NCBI GenBank assembly: GCA_958445065.1
Contig: CAUCQW010000003.1
Coordinates: 62,001-126,000, forward strand
Reading direction: 5' to 3'
DNA: 64,000 bases
DNA from: an uncultured Collinsella sp.
GTDB taxonomy: Bacteria; Actinomycetota; Coriobacteriia; Coriobacteriales; Coriobacteriaceae
Both the position numbers and the translations under genes were made by a program. A model generated the notes under the pieces. The model did not search any database and was not told where the DNA came from. It worked only from the letters and a program-made list of their open reading frames with translations. Numbering within the stretch: the first letter of the stretch is position 1; the number at the start of each line of letters is the position of its first letter. Shown here piece by piece: positions 1 to 11,998 of the stretch.

Positions 1-264
1 GTCCTGGCCCACCGTCTCGTGACGGTCCATGATCTGGGCAAGCACGAGCTTGGTGCCCACGCCGTCGGTACCGCTAATCAGAATCGGGTCTTCCATATCC
101 TTAAGCGCGGCGGCCGAGAATAAGCCACCAAAGCCACCGATACCGCCGATGACCTCGGGACGGTTGGTGTCCTTAACCATCTGCTTAATAGCGTCAACGG
201 CGCGGCCGCCCTCGGCGGTATCGACGCCGGCATCCTCATACGTCACATGCTTGCTGTCGCTCAT
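1..264 (-). CDS. purM: Phosphoribosylformylglycinamidine cyclo-ligase (AIR synthase), N-terminal part
   Basis: Only the first 88 codons are inside the window; the gene runs off the left edge. PurM closes FGAM to aminoimidazole ribotide with ATP in purine synthesis. The visible N-terminus reads MSDSKHVTYEDAGVDTAEGG, then a Gly-rich GGIGGFGGLF stretch and SGTDGVGTKLVLA, the hallmark PurM nucleotide/substrate-binding region. The ATG at 264 is preceded by a GAGAGGAAG ribosome site. It lies downstream of purF on the same strand with about 160 bp between, as is common for purF-purM pairs. Identification is firm; only the C-terminal two thirds are unseen. Confidence 0.93.
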   Translation of the reverse strand, partial: MSDSKHVTYEDAGVDTAEGGRAVDAIKQMVKDTNRPEVIGGIGGFGGLFSAAALKDMEDPILISGTDGVGTKLVLAQIMDRHETVGQD

Positions 265-421
265 CTGAGCCTTCCTCTCCCACTACCGTGGCGCCGCGCG
301 GGCGCCAAACGGTGCTCATAGTTGCGTTCATTTCGGCGCGCGCCATAACAACGCGCGCCGTCATATCAACAAAACAGCAGGTAAAACCTACCAAAATAAA
401 CCTGTCCCTACATGGCAGGTT

Positions 422-2092
422 TTAGGCCTCGCCGTGTTCCTCTTCCCAGCTGCGATCGTCGTATTTCTCGACCACGGCGTCGTCATCAACGTGCAGCGGC
501 TTGTCCAGGTTGCGGGGCTTAAAGCCCTCCATGAACTTGTCGCGGCCAAAGCTCTCGGGAATCGCCACGGGGTAGCGGCCGGTAAAGCACGCATCGCAGT
601 AACCGCCCTTGGGCATGACCTTAAGCAGGCCCTCGACCGAAAGGAAGGCCAGCGAATCGGCGCCGATATACTCGCAAATCTCGTCGACCGTCTTGTTGGC
701 GCTGATAAGCTGCGACTGCACGTCGGTATCGATGCCGTAGAAGCACGGCCAGATGACCTCGGGCGAGTTGATGCGGATATGAATCTCCTTGGCGCCAGCG
801 TTGCGCAGCATCTTGACGAGCTGCACCATGGTGGTGCCGCGCACGATGGAGTCGTCGATGACGACCAGGCGCTTGCCCTCGATGTTGTCGCGCAGCGGGT
901 TGAGTTTCATACGCACGCCCATGGCGCGCAGCTCCTGCGTGGGCTCGATAAACGTACGGCCCACGTAGCGGTTCTTGATAAGACCCTCGCCAAAGGGAAT
1001 ACCGCTCTCGTGCGAATACCCCTCCGCGGGCGGCAGGCCGGAGTCGGGCACGCCGATGACCAGATCGGCCTCGACGGGCTCCTCGTGTGCCAGCTGGCGA
1101 CCCATGTCGTAACGGCAGGCATAGACGCTCTTGCCGTTCATGATGGAGTCGGGGCGGGCAAAGTAGACCTGCTCAAAGATGCAGTTTGCGGGCTCTTCGG
1201 CTGCAGGCACGCCCTGCTCGGATACCAGACCCTCGGCGCTGATGCGCAAGATCTCGCCGGGACGGACGTCACGGACGTACTCGGCACCCACGATGTCGAG
1301 TGCGCAGGTCTCGGAAGCAACGACCCAGCCGCCGGCGCGCGTGACACGGACGGCGGAGTCGACCGTCGCGGCGCCGTCCTGCGACGGCAGCTGCGAAACG
1401 GATGCGGCATCGGCCTGGTCCAGGCCCTCGTCCACCAGCTTGCCCAGCACGAGCGGGCGAATGCCGTGCGGATCTCGGAATGCGTAGAGTGCCTGCTCGT
1501 TGATGAGCGTCATGGCGTAGCCGCCGCGCACGAGCTCCATGGTCTTGCGAATGCCCTCGCGCAGATGGCCTGTACGCTGAGTAAAGTAGCCGATAAGCTT
1601 AGTCGCGACCTCGGAATCCGAATTGGAGAGGAACGGCACGCCCAGCTCGATCAGCTGGCGGCGCAGCTCGTCGGTGTTAACCAGAGTGCCGTTGTGAGCA
1701 AGCGCGATAATGACGCTGTTGATGGTAGAAAGATGCGGCTGCGAGGCTTCCCAGCTCTTGGCACCGGCAGTGCCATAGCGCACGTGGCCCACGGCCAGCT
1801 GGCCGGAGAGCGTCGACAGGTCGGCGTTGGAGAACACGCGATCGAGCAGTCCCAGGTCTTTGCGAACCATAACCGTGCCGCCATCACCCACGGCGATTCC
1901 CGCCGATTCCTGGCCGCGATGCTGCAGCGCGCGCAGACCAAAGTACGTCAGTCGAGCCACATCGCGATCGGGTGCCCACACACCAAAAATGCCGCATTCC
2001 TCATGCAGCTGGTCGGAGTCCGGATCATACGTCGACATGGTCTTCACCTGTCCCGCGGCACGCTCGGCCGCGCGGATGGTTTCTTGAGACAT
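422..2092 (-). CDS. purF: Amidophosphoribosyltransferase
   Basis: First committed step of purine synthesis: glutamine plus PRPP to phosphoribosylamine. The 556-residue protein has a propeptide ending before Cys33 (EEC-GIFG), which would become the N-terminal nucleophile of the glutaminase after cleavage, then the RALQHRGQESAG block. The C-terminal phosphoribosyltransferase half carries the PRPP loop VVIDDSIVRGTT. Cysteines in ANCIF, WPCFYG and YCDAC match the 4Fe-4S ligands of the Bacillus-type enzyme, so it is the self-processed, iron-sulfur form. There is a roughly 35-residue insertion in the glutaminase half (around DEGLDQADAASV). Start ATG at 2092 has GAGGGG five bases upstream; Met19 with AGGTGAAG upstream is an alternative. 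A TATAAT at 2134-2139 (minus strand) is a probable -10. The 2093-2386 gap holds nothing else recognisable. Confidence 0.97.
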   Translation of the reverse strand: MSQETIRAAERAAGQVKTMSTYDPDSDQLHEECGIFGVWAPDRDVARLTYFGLRALQHRGQESAGIAVGDGGTVMVRKDLGLLDRVFSNADLSTLSGQLAVGHVRYGTAGAKSWEASQPHLSTINSVIIALAHNGTLVNTDELRRQLIELGVPFLSNSDSEVATKLIGYFTQRTGHLREGIRKTMELVRGGYAMTLINEQALYAFRDPHGIRPLVLGKLVDEGLDQADAASVSQLPSQDGAATVDSAVRVTRAGGWVVASETCALDIVGAEYVRDVRPGEILRISAEGLVSEQGVPAAEEPANCIFEQVYFARPDSIMNGKSVYACRYDMGRQLAHEEPVEADLVIGVPDSGLPPAEGYSHESGIPFGEGLIKNRYVGRTFIEPTQELRAMGVRMKLNPLRDNIEGKRLVVIDDSIVRGTTMVQLVKMLRNAGAKEIHIRINSPEVIWPCFYGIDTDVQSQLISANKTVDEICEYIGADSLAFLSVEGLLKVMPKGGYCDACFTGRYPVAIPESFGRDKFMEGFKPRNLDKPLHVDDDAVVEKYDDRSWEEEHGEA

Positions 2093-2386
2093 GGCATCCC
2101 CTCAGAGCCTCGTTATTTGGCGTTACCTGCCCTATTATACGCACGGCAAGACAAGCACTCCCGCGCATGAACAGCGCTTTTTAAAAGCCCACCGAGCTTA
2201 TAATCCGTTTTGCAGCCAAACATTTTATTGGGCAGGCGCCTCGGGGCTGACGATCCCGCATACTTCCGTTGCGACGCGTCTTGCCCGCCGTTGGGGCTTG
2301 CATTGTTGCAATTGGGACGTTCGTCCTGTCTTTTGGCAGGTCGGCGGCGTATCCTTGTACCTACAGCAAAACGAGAAAGGTTATGT

Positions 2387-3616
2387 ATGGATCGAAACGA
2401 ACTCGACCCCAGCGTCCCCAGCGCCACGGAGGCCAAGAAGATCCCCCTCATCATTAAGGTATACGCCGTCCTGTGCATCCTGTCCGGCGTGGGCACGCTC
2501 CCGTCGGTCGGCGCCTTTATGTGGCAGGTCATCACCGCGCTCATCAACGGCAACGCCGCCGCCAAGCTCGGCGATAACACGCTCGTCGCGGTCGGACTGA
2601 TTGTCGCCGGCATCATGCTCTCGGCTGCCAGTGCCGTCATCTTGATCATCTTTGGCCTTGACCTCATCAAGAACCAGCGCCGCAATGCCGCCCGTCTGTC
2701 CTATATCCTTATCGCGTTTACCGTCGTCGAGCTTTTGGTTGACGTGATGCTCCAGGGCATCGGGCCCTTCTTGCTGCGCCCTGCCATCCAGCTCGGCATC
2801 CTCGTCGCACTTTCGGCCACCGTCGACCCCACGCTGCGCCAGGAGCGCGAGCTGCAGCGCCGCCTGCAGGAGATGCTCGACCGCGACGCCGCCGCCGAGG
2901 GCATGCTCGGGCGCGATGAAACCGGCGAGGGCTACATCAAGCTCAACTACTTCAACCTGTTCTGGGTATTCTTTGTCTGCTGCGTGCTCGGCCTGGTCCT
3001 GGAGGATATCTGGCATATGACCGTCAACGATCCGGGTGTCTACCAGGACCGCGCCGGTATGCTGTTTGGCCCCTTCAGCCCCATCTACGGCTTTGGTGCC
3101 GTGCTCATGACCATGGTGCTCAACCGCTTCTATAAAAAGAACCCCATCATCATTTTCCTGGTGAGCGCCCTGCTCGGCGCCAGCTTTGAGGTGTTCGTGG
3201 GCTGGTTTATGCAGACCGCGTTTGGCGTGGTCTCGTGGAGCTACTCGCACATAACGCTGTTCGGTATGCCCGACCCGCTCGTGGTCCTCACGGGCGGACG
3301 CACCTGCACGGGCTTCGCCTGTCTGTGGGGCCTGGGTGGCCTCATCTGGATCAAGCTGCTGCTGCCGAGGCTGCTCAAGCTCATCAACATGATTCCGTGG
3401 AAGAGCCGCTACTCGGCTACCGTCATCTTCACCATCATTATGCTGGTCGATGGCGTTATGACGCTGCAGTCGCTCGATTATTGGTATCAGCGCGTCAACG
3501 GCACGGAACCGGATATTCCCGTTGCGCAGTTCTACGGCAAGTACTTCGATAATGACTTTATGGAAAACCGCTTCCAGAGCATGACCATGAGCCCCAAGGA
3601 TGCGACGCGCGTGTAG
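2387..3616 (+). CDS. Membrane protein of the CmpB / putative ABC-transporter type IV family
   Basis: A 409-residue multi-spanning membrane protein on the strand opposite to its neighbours. The N-terminal half has about four hydrophobic segments (IKVYAVLCILSGVGTLPSV and following). The C-terminal half begins at LNYFNLFWVFFVCCVLGLVL and shows the family features: a conserved Glu/Asp-Trp after the first helix (EDIWHM), LFGPFSPIYGFGAVL, FEVFVGW and the Arg/Gly-rich loop GGRTCTGFACLWG. The family has no proven function despite its transporter name. The start at 2387 is chosen for the GAGAAAGG ribosome site seven bases upstream. The reading frame stays open for 59 more codons upstream, but that part looks non-coding. 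Confidence 0.75.
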   Translation: MDRNELDPSVPSATEAKKIPLIIKVYAVLCILSGVGTLPSVGAFMWQVITALINGNAAAKLGDNTLVAVGLIVAGIMLSAASAVILIIFGLDLIKNQRRNAARLSYILIAFTVVELLVDVMLQGIGPFLLRPAIQLGILVALSATVDPTLRQERELQRRLQEMLDRDAAAEGMLGRDETGEGYIKLNYFNLFWVFFVCCVLGLVLEDIWHMTVNDPGVYQDRAGMLFGPFSPIYGFGAVLMTMVLNRFYKKNPIIIFLVSALLGASFEVFVGWFMQTAFGVVSWSYSHITLFGMPDPLVVLTGGRTCTGFACLWGLGGLIWIKLLLPRLLKLINMIPWKSRYSATVIFTIIMLVDGVMTLQSLDYWYQRVNGTEPDIPVAQFYGKYFDNDFMENRFQSMTMSPKDATRV

Positions 3617-3637
3617 CGCCCACCGCGCCCAAAACGC

Positions 3638-3677
3638 AAAATGCCCGCCGGTATCACACGTACCGGCGGGCATTTTT
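3638..3677. terminator. Bidirectional rho-independent terminator
   Basis: A 13-bp perfect stem, ATGCCCGCCGGTA paired with TACCGGCGGGCAT, flanked by A-run on the left and TTTTT on the right. It separates the convergent CmpB-type gene and the minus-strand MoaE-like gene and can end both transcripts. Confidence 0.9.
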
Positions 3678-3706
3678 ATAAACGAGCCTTCTATCGACGC
3701 AAGCCT

Positions 3707-4126
3707 CTACGCCTCGCGCTCGACCTCACTCACGCATTCATTCTTGATGGTGCCAACGAGCGCCTGCAGCGCATCGACCACGTGCGGGCGAATGTCCCCG
3801 CCGATGAGCACGAGCATGATGTCGTCACCTACGGCAAGCTCGCCGCTTGCCAGCCACACGCGCACATAGCCGATACCCGGCATCGCGCGCGTCGCCTCGA
3901 TGGCGGCCTGTACCTTGCTGGCGTCGTAGCCGAACACCATGCTGCCCACCTTGTGGCCCGGCGCCACGCCATCGGTCTCGACACCGCGCGCCTCGGCCTT
4001 GGGCGTCGCGCGCACCACACCGTTATGTGTCAGATACATACCGCACGCAGGTGCCGACGAATCGGCCTTGGCCTCGCGCAGCCAAGCATCAATCGAAGGC
4101 ATCGTTTTGCCATTCTCGAGCATCAT
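3707..4126 (-). CDS. Divergent MoaE-like (molybdopterin synthase large subunit family) protein
   Basis: A 139-residue protein resembling the MoaE fold. It has a GVVR segment where MoaE has its (G/T)xVR strand, then KVGSMVFGYDASKVQAAI, IGYVRVWLASGELAVGDDIM (compare 'rvaviHRvG.l.vGe..v') and a C-terminal helix ALQALVGTIKNECVSEVERE. MoaE transfers sulfur to precursor Z with MoaD. Here the first catalytic-type Lys (TIKNE) may be kept, but the second Lys of the usual WKRE motif is replaced by VERE and the usual His is absent. No other molybdopterin gene is in the window. Enzyme activity is therefore doubtful. The start could be either of two adjacent ATGs; AAGGGAG lies just upstream. Confidence 0.55.
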   Translation of the reverse strand: MMLENGKTMPSIDAWLREAKADSSAPACGMYLTHNGVVRATPKAEARGVETDGVAPGHKVGSMVFGYDASKVQAAIEATRAMPGIGYVRVWLASGELAVGDDIMLVLIGGDIRPHVVDALQALVGTIKNECVSEVEREA

Positions 4127-4190
4127 TTCTCCCTTACCGTCGTCGAGTAGCCAATTTGGAACGGGGCTTTTTTAGCTACTCTCGAACAAC

Positions 4191-5189
4191 TTATTCCTCG
4201 ACCGGCGTGAGCACCATGACGGCACGCGTGTTGCTCAGCGATAACGAACGACAGGTCACAAGCGTTACGACCTTGGTTGCCGAAGCAGCACGATCAGTGG
4301 CATCGCTCGCCACGGCAGAGGCACCGTCGAGCATCTCGGACAGGTAGTTCTTGAGCCCGTCGTCGCCCTCAAAATTGGGCGTGCGCGCCTTGGAGTACGT
4401 ATCCTCAACGACCTTGGTCGCCAGCGGACGCAGCTTATACGTAGCATCCCGTGTGATGTAGTACACATATTCAATGCTATCGAACGTTGCCTGGTCAGTC
4501 GTATCCGAAATCACGTTGAACATCGACCCATCGTTCATATGGTGGCCGTAGATCGTGGTCTGCTGGTCAACCATTCCCGGCGCGGTGTCATCGCTATCCA
4601 GGAAAATGGCCCCAGATGCATTGGCCGTACCGTCGAACAGCGTGTTGAGGTATTTGGAGTTGTTGTTGGTCTGCACGACGGGATAGTTGATGTTGGTGCC
4701 GGGCGCGTAAATCCAACCCACAACCTCGGGATTCGTCTGGGCAAGTGCATCAAAGTCGATAATCGGCACGCCGCTGGCGTCCTTGTCGCTTATATATTGC
4801 TTCTCGATTTTCTGATACGAATCGCTCGCCTGCTTATAGCCAATCTGAGCATTGATAAAGATGGCAGCGGCGGCAACAATCAGACCGATGCCCACGATAA
4901 TGAGCAGAATAGGAATAATGGAGCGGCGCTTTTTGCGCGGCGGTTCGGTGTAATCCGACGGCGCGGCATGCGATGAAGACCGGGGCGGCTTCTTAGCGGT
5001 GCTATAAGACGAAGGGCGATACGCAGCCGGCGTATCCTGACGGCGATGGGACGTCGGCGTTACAGAACGCGGCGCGCGCGACTGCTGAGGAGAGGATGTC
5101 CGACCCTGCTGCGCCGCATGGGCAGCACCCGGCTTCGACGGATCGGGAATCTGAGAAGCCTTGAATCGTTTTCCCTGATAGTCGGACAT
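4191..5189 (-). CDS. Class B sortase
   Basis: Cysteine transpeptidase that joins cell-wall sorting signals to peptidoglycan or links pilin-like proteins. The 332-residue protein has a basic, Ser/Pro-rich cytoplasmic tail (1-90), a membrane anchor at about 91-112, and an extracellular sortase domain with TIYGHHM (His216/217), the TLVTC motif with catalytic Cys313, and Arg322 in NTRAV, a complete triad. YGHHM and the spacing fit class B. Start at 5189 has AAGGAG six bases upstream; upstream in-frame codons look non-coding. It ends 65 bp before the MoaE-like gene and starts 35 bp after purE. A possible substrate in the window is the LPATG protein at 55302-58733, though class B enzymes often use other motifs. 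Confidence 0.9.
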   Translation of the reverse strand: MSDYQGKRFKASQIPDPSKPGAAHAAQQGRTSSPQQSRAPRSVTPTSHRRQDTPAAYRPSSYSTAKKPPRSSSHAAPSDYTEPPRKKRRSIIPILLIIVGIGLIVAAAAIFINAQIGYKQASDSYQKIEKQYISDKDASGVPIIDFDALAQTNPEVVGWIYAPGTNINYPVVQTNNNSKYLNTLFDGTANASGAIFLDSDDTAPGMVDQQTTIYGHHMNDGSMFNVISDTTDQATFDSIEYVYYITRDATYKLRPLATKVVEDTYSKARTPNFEGDDGLKNYLSEMLDGASAVASDATDRAASATKVVTLVTCRSLSLSNTRAVMVLTPVEE

Positions 5190-5224
5190 GGCTCTCCTTA
5201 TACTGCGGCGAAACGGCGGAACGT

Positions 5225-5689
5225 CTAGGCGTCGGCCATCTCCTGCTTCATCTTCTCGATAACCTTGCGGTACTCGGGGTCGCATGCGCCCAGAATCTGC
5301 GTGGCGTAGATGGCGGCGTTCTTGGCGCCGTTGATGGCAACGCAGGCCACGGGCACGCCCGAAGGCATCTGCACCATCGACAGCAGCGAATCCATGCCGC
5401 CCAGGTCACTCGTCTTCATAGGCACACCGATGACCGGCAGCGGCGTAAAGGCAGCCACGACACCACCCAGGTGAGCGGCCTTGCCGGCGGCGGCGATAAT
5501 CACTTTGATACCGCGATCGGCGGCAGTCGAAGCCCACTCGTGGACCTTCGCCGGCGTGCGATGTGCGCTCGCAATGACGAGCTCATAGGGCACACCGAGC
5601 TCCTCGAGCTCGGCGGTGCAGCCTTCCATAACGCCCAGATCGGACTTGGAGCCCATAATGATCCCGACAACCGGCTTCTGATCTGCCAT
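5225..5689 (-). CDS. purE: N5-carboxyaminoimidazole ribonucleotide mutase
   Basis: Converts N5-CAIR to CAIR in purine synthesis (class I PurE, normally paired with PurK, which is not in the window). The 154-residue protein shows the whole family signature: GIIMGSKSD at the N-terminus, SAHRTP around residue 44, AAAGKAAHLGGVVAAFT and GVPMKT. The ATG at 5689 is chosen over an in-frame TTG six bases upstream because AGGAGG sits eight bases before the ATG and too close to the TTG. The sortase gene follows 35 bp downstream on the same strand and may be co-transcribed. Confidence 0.96.
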   Translation of the reverse strand: MADQKPVVGIIMGSKSDLGVMEGCTAELEELGVPYELVIASAHRTPAKVHEWASTAADRGIKVIIAAAGKAAHLGGVVAAFTPLPVIGVPMKTSDLGGMDSLLSMVQMPSGVPVACVAINGAKNAAIYATQILGACDPEYRKVIEKMKQEMADA

Positions 5690-5784
5690 AAACAAAGACC
5701 TCCTGTTGAGAGCGGTGACGCGGCGGATCCGCGACCCTTAACTACTGAGAGTAGTATAGCTGCTCCCGTCCCTGCGGTCTTTGT

Positions 5785-5872
5785 GGCGCTTCGCGGGCGG
5801 GCCAGGCTTTATCTTCACTCCGGTTGCTTCGCAAAGTCGTTCAGATAAAGCCTGGCCCGCCCGCGAAGCGCC
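5785..5872. repeat. Long perfect inverted repeat (30-bp arms)
   Basis: Arms at 5785-5814 and 5843-5872 are perfect reverse complements over 30 bp, with a 28-nt loop; the left arm starts GGCGCTTCGCGGGCGG. It lies in the 362-bp gap between purE (start 5689) and carB (stop 6052), which otherwise contains only the second palindrome at 5922-5957. There is no T-run of the classical terminator type beside the stem. The stem is far longer than a normal terminator. It may end or stabilise the car transcript, or be a small repeat element. Confidence 0.85.
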
Positions 5873-5921
5873 CTGCGACCTACCGGGAATTGCCATGACG
5901 TACGTTGGCTGAAATATTAAC

Positions 5922-5957
5922 GTGGGATACGCCGTTCGAACGAACGGCGTATCCCAC
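5922..5957. repeat. Near-perfect palindrome (17-bp arms, 2-nt spacer)
   Basis: GTGGGATACGCCGTTCG at 5922-5938 pairs with CGAACGGCGTATCCCAC at 5941-5957, with AA between. It lies 95 bp downstream of the carB stop. As RNA it would be a tight hairpin; as DNA it could be a protein-binding site or cruciform. It lacks a T-tract, so a terminator role is possible but not shown. Confidence 0.8.
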
Positions 5958-6051
5958 ACTCACTTTTTATTCAGCCCTAGTCATCGCGCAAAGCCCCTTC
6001 CACAGCACACGGTGCACCCGAGTCACCGAAGGCCGGGACGGAGGGGTCGCA

Positions 6052-9366
<3,315 letters not shown>

Positions 9367-9367
9367 G

Positions 9368-10807
9368 TTAGTTCTCCTCGGTCTCAGCGGTCTCGGACTC
9401 AGCAAAGTTCCAGCCGGCAAGGCGGTCCTTCGCGGGATCGATGTCCAGGTAGTTCTCCTCGCCGTCCATGAGTCGCGTAAAGGCAGTAAAGAGATAGTGG
9501 GCATCGGTGGGGCCAGGCGAAGCCTCGGGGTGGTACTGGACCGAGAAGCACGGGGCGTCGAGCAGCTGGATGCCCTCGGCGGTGCCGTCGTTGAGGTTCA
9601 CATGCGTCAGGCGAATGCGACCAAAGCGCTCGTTCATCACGACCGGCGCGATTCCGCGGCGCACCCAGGCGCGCAGATCTCCATCGGCCGCATGCTCGGT
9701 CTCGCCGCCCGAAAGCTCGGGGACAAGCTTGCCCAGACTGGGGAACAGCAGGCCAAAGCCGTGGTTTTGCGCGGTGATCTCCACGCGGCGGCTCACCAGG
9801 TTCATGACCGGCTGGTTGCCACCGCGGTGACCGAACTTAAGCTTTTCCATCTGGGCGCCGCAGGCCAGGCTGATCATCTGGTGACCAAGACAAATACCAA
9901 AGACCGGCACCTTGCCGATCAGCTGCTGCACCTGCTCGTAGGTCTCCACCACGGCGTCGGGGTCGCCGGGGCCATTGGACAAAAAGACACCGTCGGGATT
10001 CATGTCGAGCACCTGCTGGGCGGGCGTATCCCACGGCACGACGGTAAGGTCGCAGCCGGCGCGGACCAGCCCCTCCAGAATACCGCGCTTCACACCGCAG
10101 TCGTAGGCGACCACCTTGTGACGGGCAGGAGCGGCAGCCGCAAGTGCAAAGTCATGCGTGGCAGGCAGGTCGACGGCGGCAAAGGCGTGGGGCTCAGGGC
10201 AGCTCACGGTCTTGACCAGGTTCTCGCCTACCAGCGTGGGCGCTGCGGCCAGACGCTCGGCAAGCTCGTCGACGTCGAAGATCTCGGTCGAGATAATGCC
10301 CATCTTGGAACCATTATCGCGCAGATGGCGCACCAGGGCGCGGGTGTCGACACCCTCGATAGCGACGATGCCGTGAGCGCGCAGGTACTCCGGCACGCTG
10401 ACGGCCGAGCGCCAGTTAGAAGGCGTGGCGCACATGTCGCGAACGATCATGCCGCGCATAGCCGGAGCGCTCGCAGGGCGCACGGCGTCGCCGGGGAAGG
10501 CCGACTGGACGTCGGTCTCGTCGATACCGTAATTGCCGATCTGCGGATAGGTCATGGTTACGATTTGGCCGGCATAACTCGGGTCGGTCATGACCTCAAA
10601 GTAGCCCTCGAGCGAGGTGTTGAAGCAGACTTCGCCGGTCGCGGTGCCCTCGGCGCCGCATGCACGTCCATAAAAAATGGTCCCATCCTCAAGATACAGG
10701 ATGCAGGGACCACAGGTGCCCTTGCTGGTTTTGGCCAGCATACGCTGGCAAAGCTCGCTGGGCGCGAAGGTGCGGGCGGCAGCGCCCGCGGTATGGTTGT
10801 TCGCCAT
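9368..10807 (-). CDS. carA: Carbamoyl-phosphate synthase small (glutaminase) subunit
   Basis: Class I glutamine amidotransferase that passes ammonia to CarB. In the 479-residue protein the N-terminal domain starts at about residue 34 ([17 protein letters not shown]). The C-terminal domain carries the nucleophile motif GICLGHQM, with its upstream [11 protein letters not shown] and the catalytic His/Glu in [14 protein letters not shown]. An extra N-terminal segment of about 30 residues ([20 protein letters not shown]...) precedes the usual start, but the ATG at 10807 has the only good ribosome site (AAGGAGA). A short hairpin abuts that site (see 10819-10836). No pyr genes are nearby, so the control by arginine or pyrimidines cannot be judged from context. 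Confidence 0.97.
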   Translation of the reverse strand: MANNHTAGAAARTFAPSELCQRMLAKTSKGTCGPCILYLEDGTIFYGRACGAEGTATGEVCFNTSLEGYFEVMTDPSYAGQIVTMTYPQIGNYGIDETDVQSAFPGDAVRPASAPAMRGMIVRDMCATPSNWRSAVSVPEYLRAHGIVAIEGVDTRALVRHLRDNGSKMGIISTEIFDVDELAERLAAAPTLVGENLVKTVSCPEPHAFAAVDLPATHDFALAAAAPARHKVVAYDCGVKRGILEGLVRAGCDLTVVPWDTPAQQVLDMNPDGVFLSNGPGDPDAVVETYEQVQQLIGKVPVFGICLGHQMISLACGAQMEKLKFGHRGGNQPVMNLVSRRVEITAQNHGFGLLFPSLGKLVPELSGGETEHAADGDLRAWVRRGIAPVVMNERFGRIRLTHVNLNDGTAEGIQLLDAPCFSVQYHPEASPGPTDAHYLFTAFTRLMDGEENYLDIDPAKDRLAGWNFAESETAETEEN

Positions 10808-10818
10808 AGTTCTCCTTC

Positions 10819-10836
10819 CCGGTCTCACAGGACCGG
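10819..10836 (-). promoter_or_regulatory. Hairpin directly upstream of the carA ribosome-binding site
   Basis: CCGGTC and GACCGG (6-bp stem, 6-nt loop) lie immediately 5' of the AAGGAGA of carA in the transcript. A stem in this position could limit ribosome access or be part of a leader. It is short and could be chance. No terminator-type U-run follows, so this is not a simple attenuator. Confidence 0.4.
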
Positions 10837-10965
10837 CTTAAAGGTGTGTAGTTAGGCCTCGCGGTATTGTAACCGTAAGCATGCCTCATGGCGTTAATTT
10901 CATCGAAATGTTTACGAAATGATAATTATGACTTTCTATGCATAATGATTTTTCTAGGACGAGGA

Positions 10966-11007
10966 TTAAAAATCATCCCGCGGGGCTTGTGGCTCACGCG
11001 GGATGAT
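10966..11007 (-). terminator. Rho-independent terminator of the ABC exporter / membrane protein pair
   Basis: ATCATCCCGCG (10972-10982) pairs with CGCGGGATGAT (10997-11007); read on the minus strand the stem is followed by TTTTTAA. It lies just after the stop of the gene at 11014. Confidence 0.88.
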
Positions 11008-11013
11008 GACGTC

Positions 11014-11979
11014 TTACTTTTTCTTATCCTGCTCCAGCAGTTTGGACGGTGTGCGATCGGGCTTGCCGCCCCGGAAAATCTCGCGGCCATGCAGACGATG
11101 CTCCAGGTCACGTTCGGCCTTTTCCTCGTCAATCTTGGTCTGGCTCACCACCGGGTCCTCAATCAACGACGACACCGAGTTCACCTGCTTCTGAATGCGC
11201 TCGGCGATGGTGTCATCCATACTCACGATGCGCATCTTCCAGTCGATACTCGTGGCGTTGGATGAGCTCTTGGTCCACACGAACGTCAAAATGGCGCTCT
11301 GGTGGCCGCGCGCGGGGAACATGCCAAAGAAGGAATCGTGCTGAATGTTGCTATTCTCGTCGATATAGGCGTGAACGTTATACACCACGCGGTCGATCTT
11401 ATCGTTGAGCAACGCGTTGGTCGCAAGCGCCGCGGCCTGAATCTGCCCGTTGGACAGCAGCTCGAGCTCGTTGGCAGACGATGTGTCCAACACCGTCACC
11501 TCGACCGTGCCCGTGCGTTCATCGGCTTCATCGACGGTAAAATCGAGCGGGAACTGCGTAAAGCCATTGCCCCACTCAAGGCCGCCCTTCAGCGCGGTCG
11601 AAACGGTATCGACCGAAACGCTCTCGGACAGGTTGGCGGTGTTCAGGCGACGCATCACGCCGTAGCCAATCTGCATGCCCACGATCAGCACCAAAATACC
11701 GATGACCACGGCCATCGCGGTCTTCGTAATGGTATGGCTCACCTGCGAGCCCGAAGGATCGTCCTCGGACAGCGGGTCGATATGTTTTGCCTGGCTCGCG
11801 CGGTCCTCGCTGCGCAGCTGCGCTAGCGCCGCTTTGTCACCGCGCTTGACGGCGGCCTCTTTCTCGCGCATGCGCTCGGTACGCTTTTTGGCGAGCGTAG
11901 GATCCAAGACGCCGGATGCATCGATTTCGGAGAATAACTCCGTCACTTCTTCCGGAGTCAAAGGGTTCTTGTCAGCCAT
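11014..11979 (-). CDS. Hypothetical single-span membrane protein
   Basis: A 321-residue protein of no recognised family. A charged cytoplasmic N-terminus (about 1-87: LTPEEVTELFSEIDASG, then KKRTERMREKEAA) leads to one transmembrane helix at about 88-110 (AMAVVIGILVLIVGMQIGYG). A presumably extracellular domain of mixed alpha/beta character follows (SVDTVSTALKGGLEWGNG, TVEVTVLDTSSANEL, IDRVVYNVHAYID) and ends in a basic tail. It starts 20 bp downstream of the ABC exporter gene on the same strand, with AGGAAG upstream of the ATG, so co-transcription is likely. It could be an accessory to the exporter, but nothing in the sequence proves it. Confidence 0.7.
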   Translation of the reverse strand: MADKNPLTPEEVTELFSEIDASGVLDPTLAKKRTERMREKEAAVKRGDKAALAQLRSEDRASQAKHIDPLSEDDPSGSQVSHTITKTAMAVVIGILVLIVGMQIGYGVMRRLNTANLSESVSVDTVSTALKGGLEWGNGFTQFPLDFTVDEADERTGTVEVTVLDTSSANELELLSNGQIQAAALATNALLNDKIDRVVYNVHAYIDENSNIQHDSFFGMFPARGHQSAILTFVWTKSSSNATSIDWKMRIVSMDDTIAERIQKQVNSVSSLIEDPVVSQTKIDEEKAERDLEHRLHGREIFRGGKPDRTPSKLLEQDKKK

Positions 11980-11998
11980 AAACTTCCTGTCATATCAA

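Noticed and set aside
434..2170. Long open frame on the plus strand opposite purF
   Set aside because: It is the antisense shadow of a clear purF in high-GC DNA; no ribosome site and no family resemblance.
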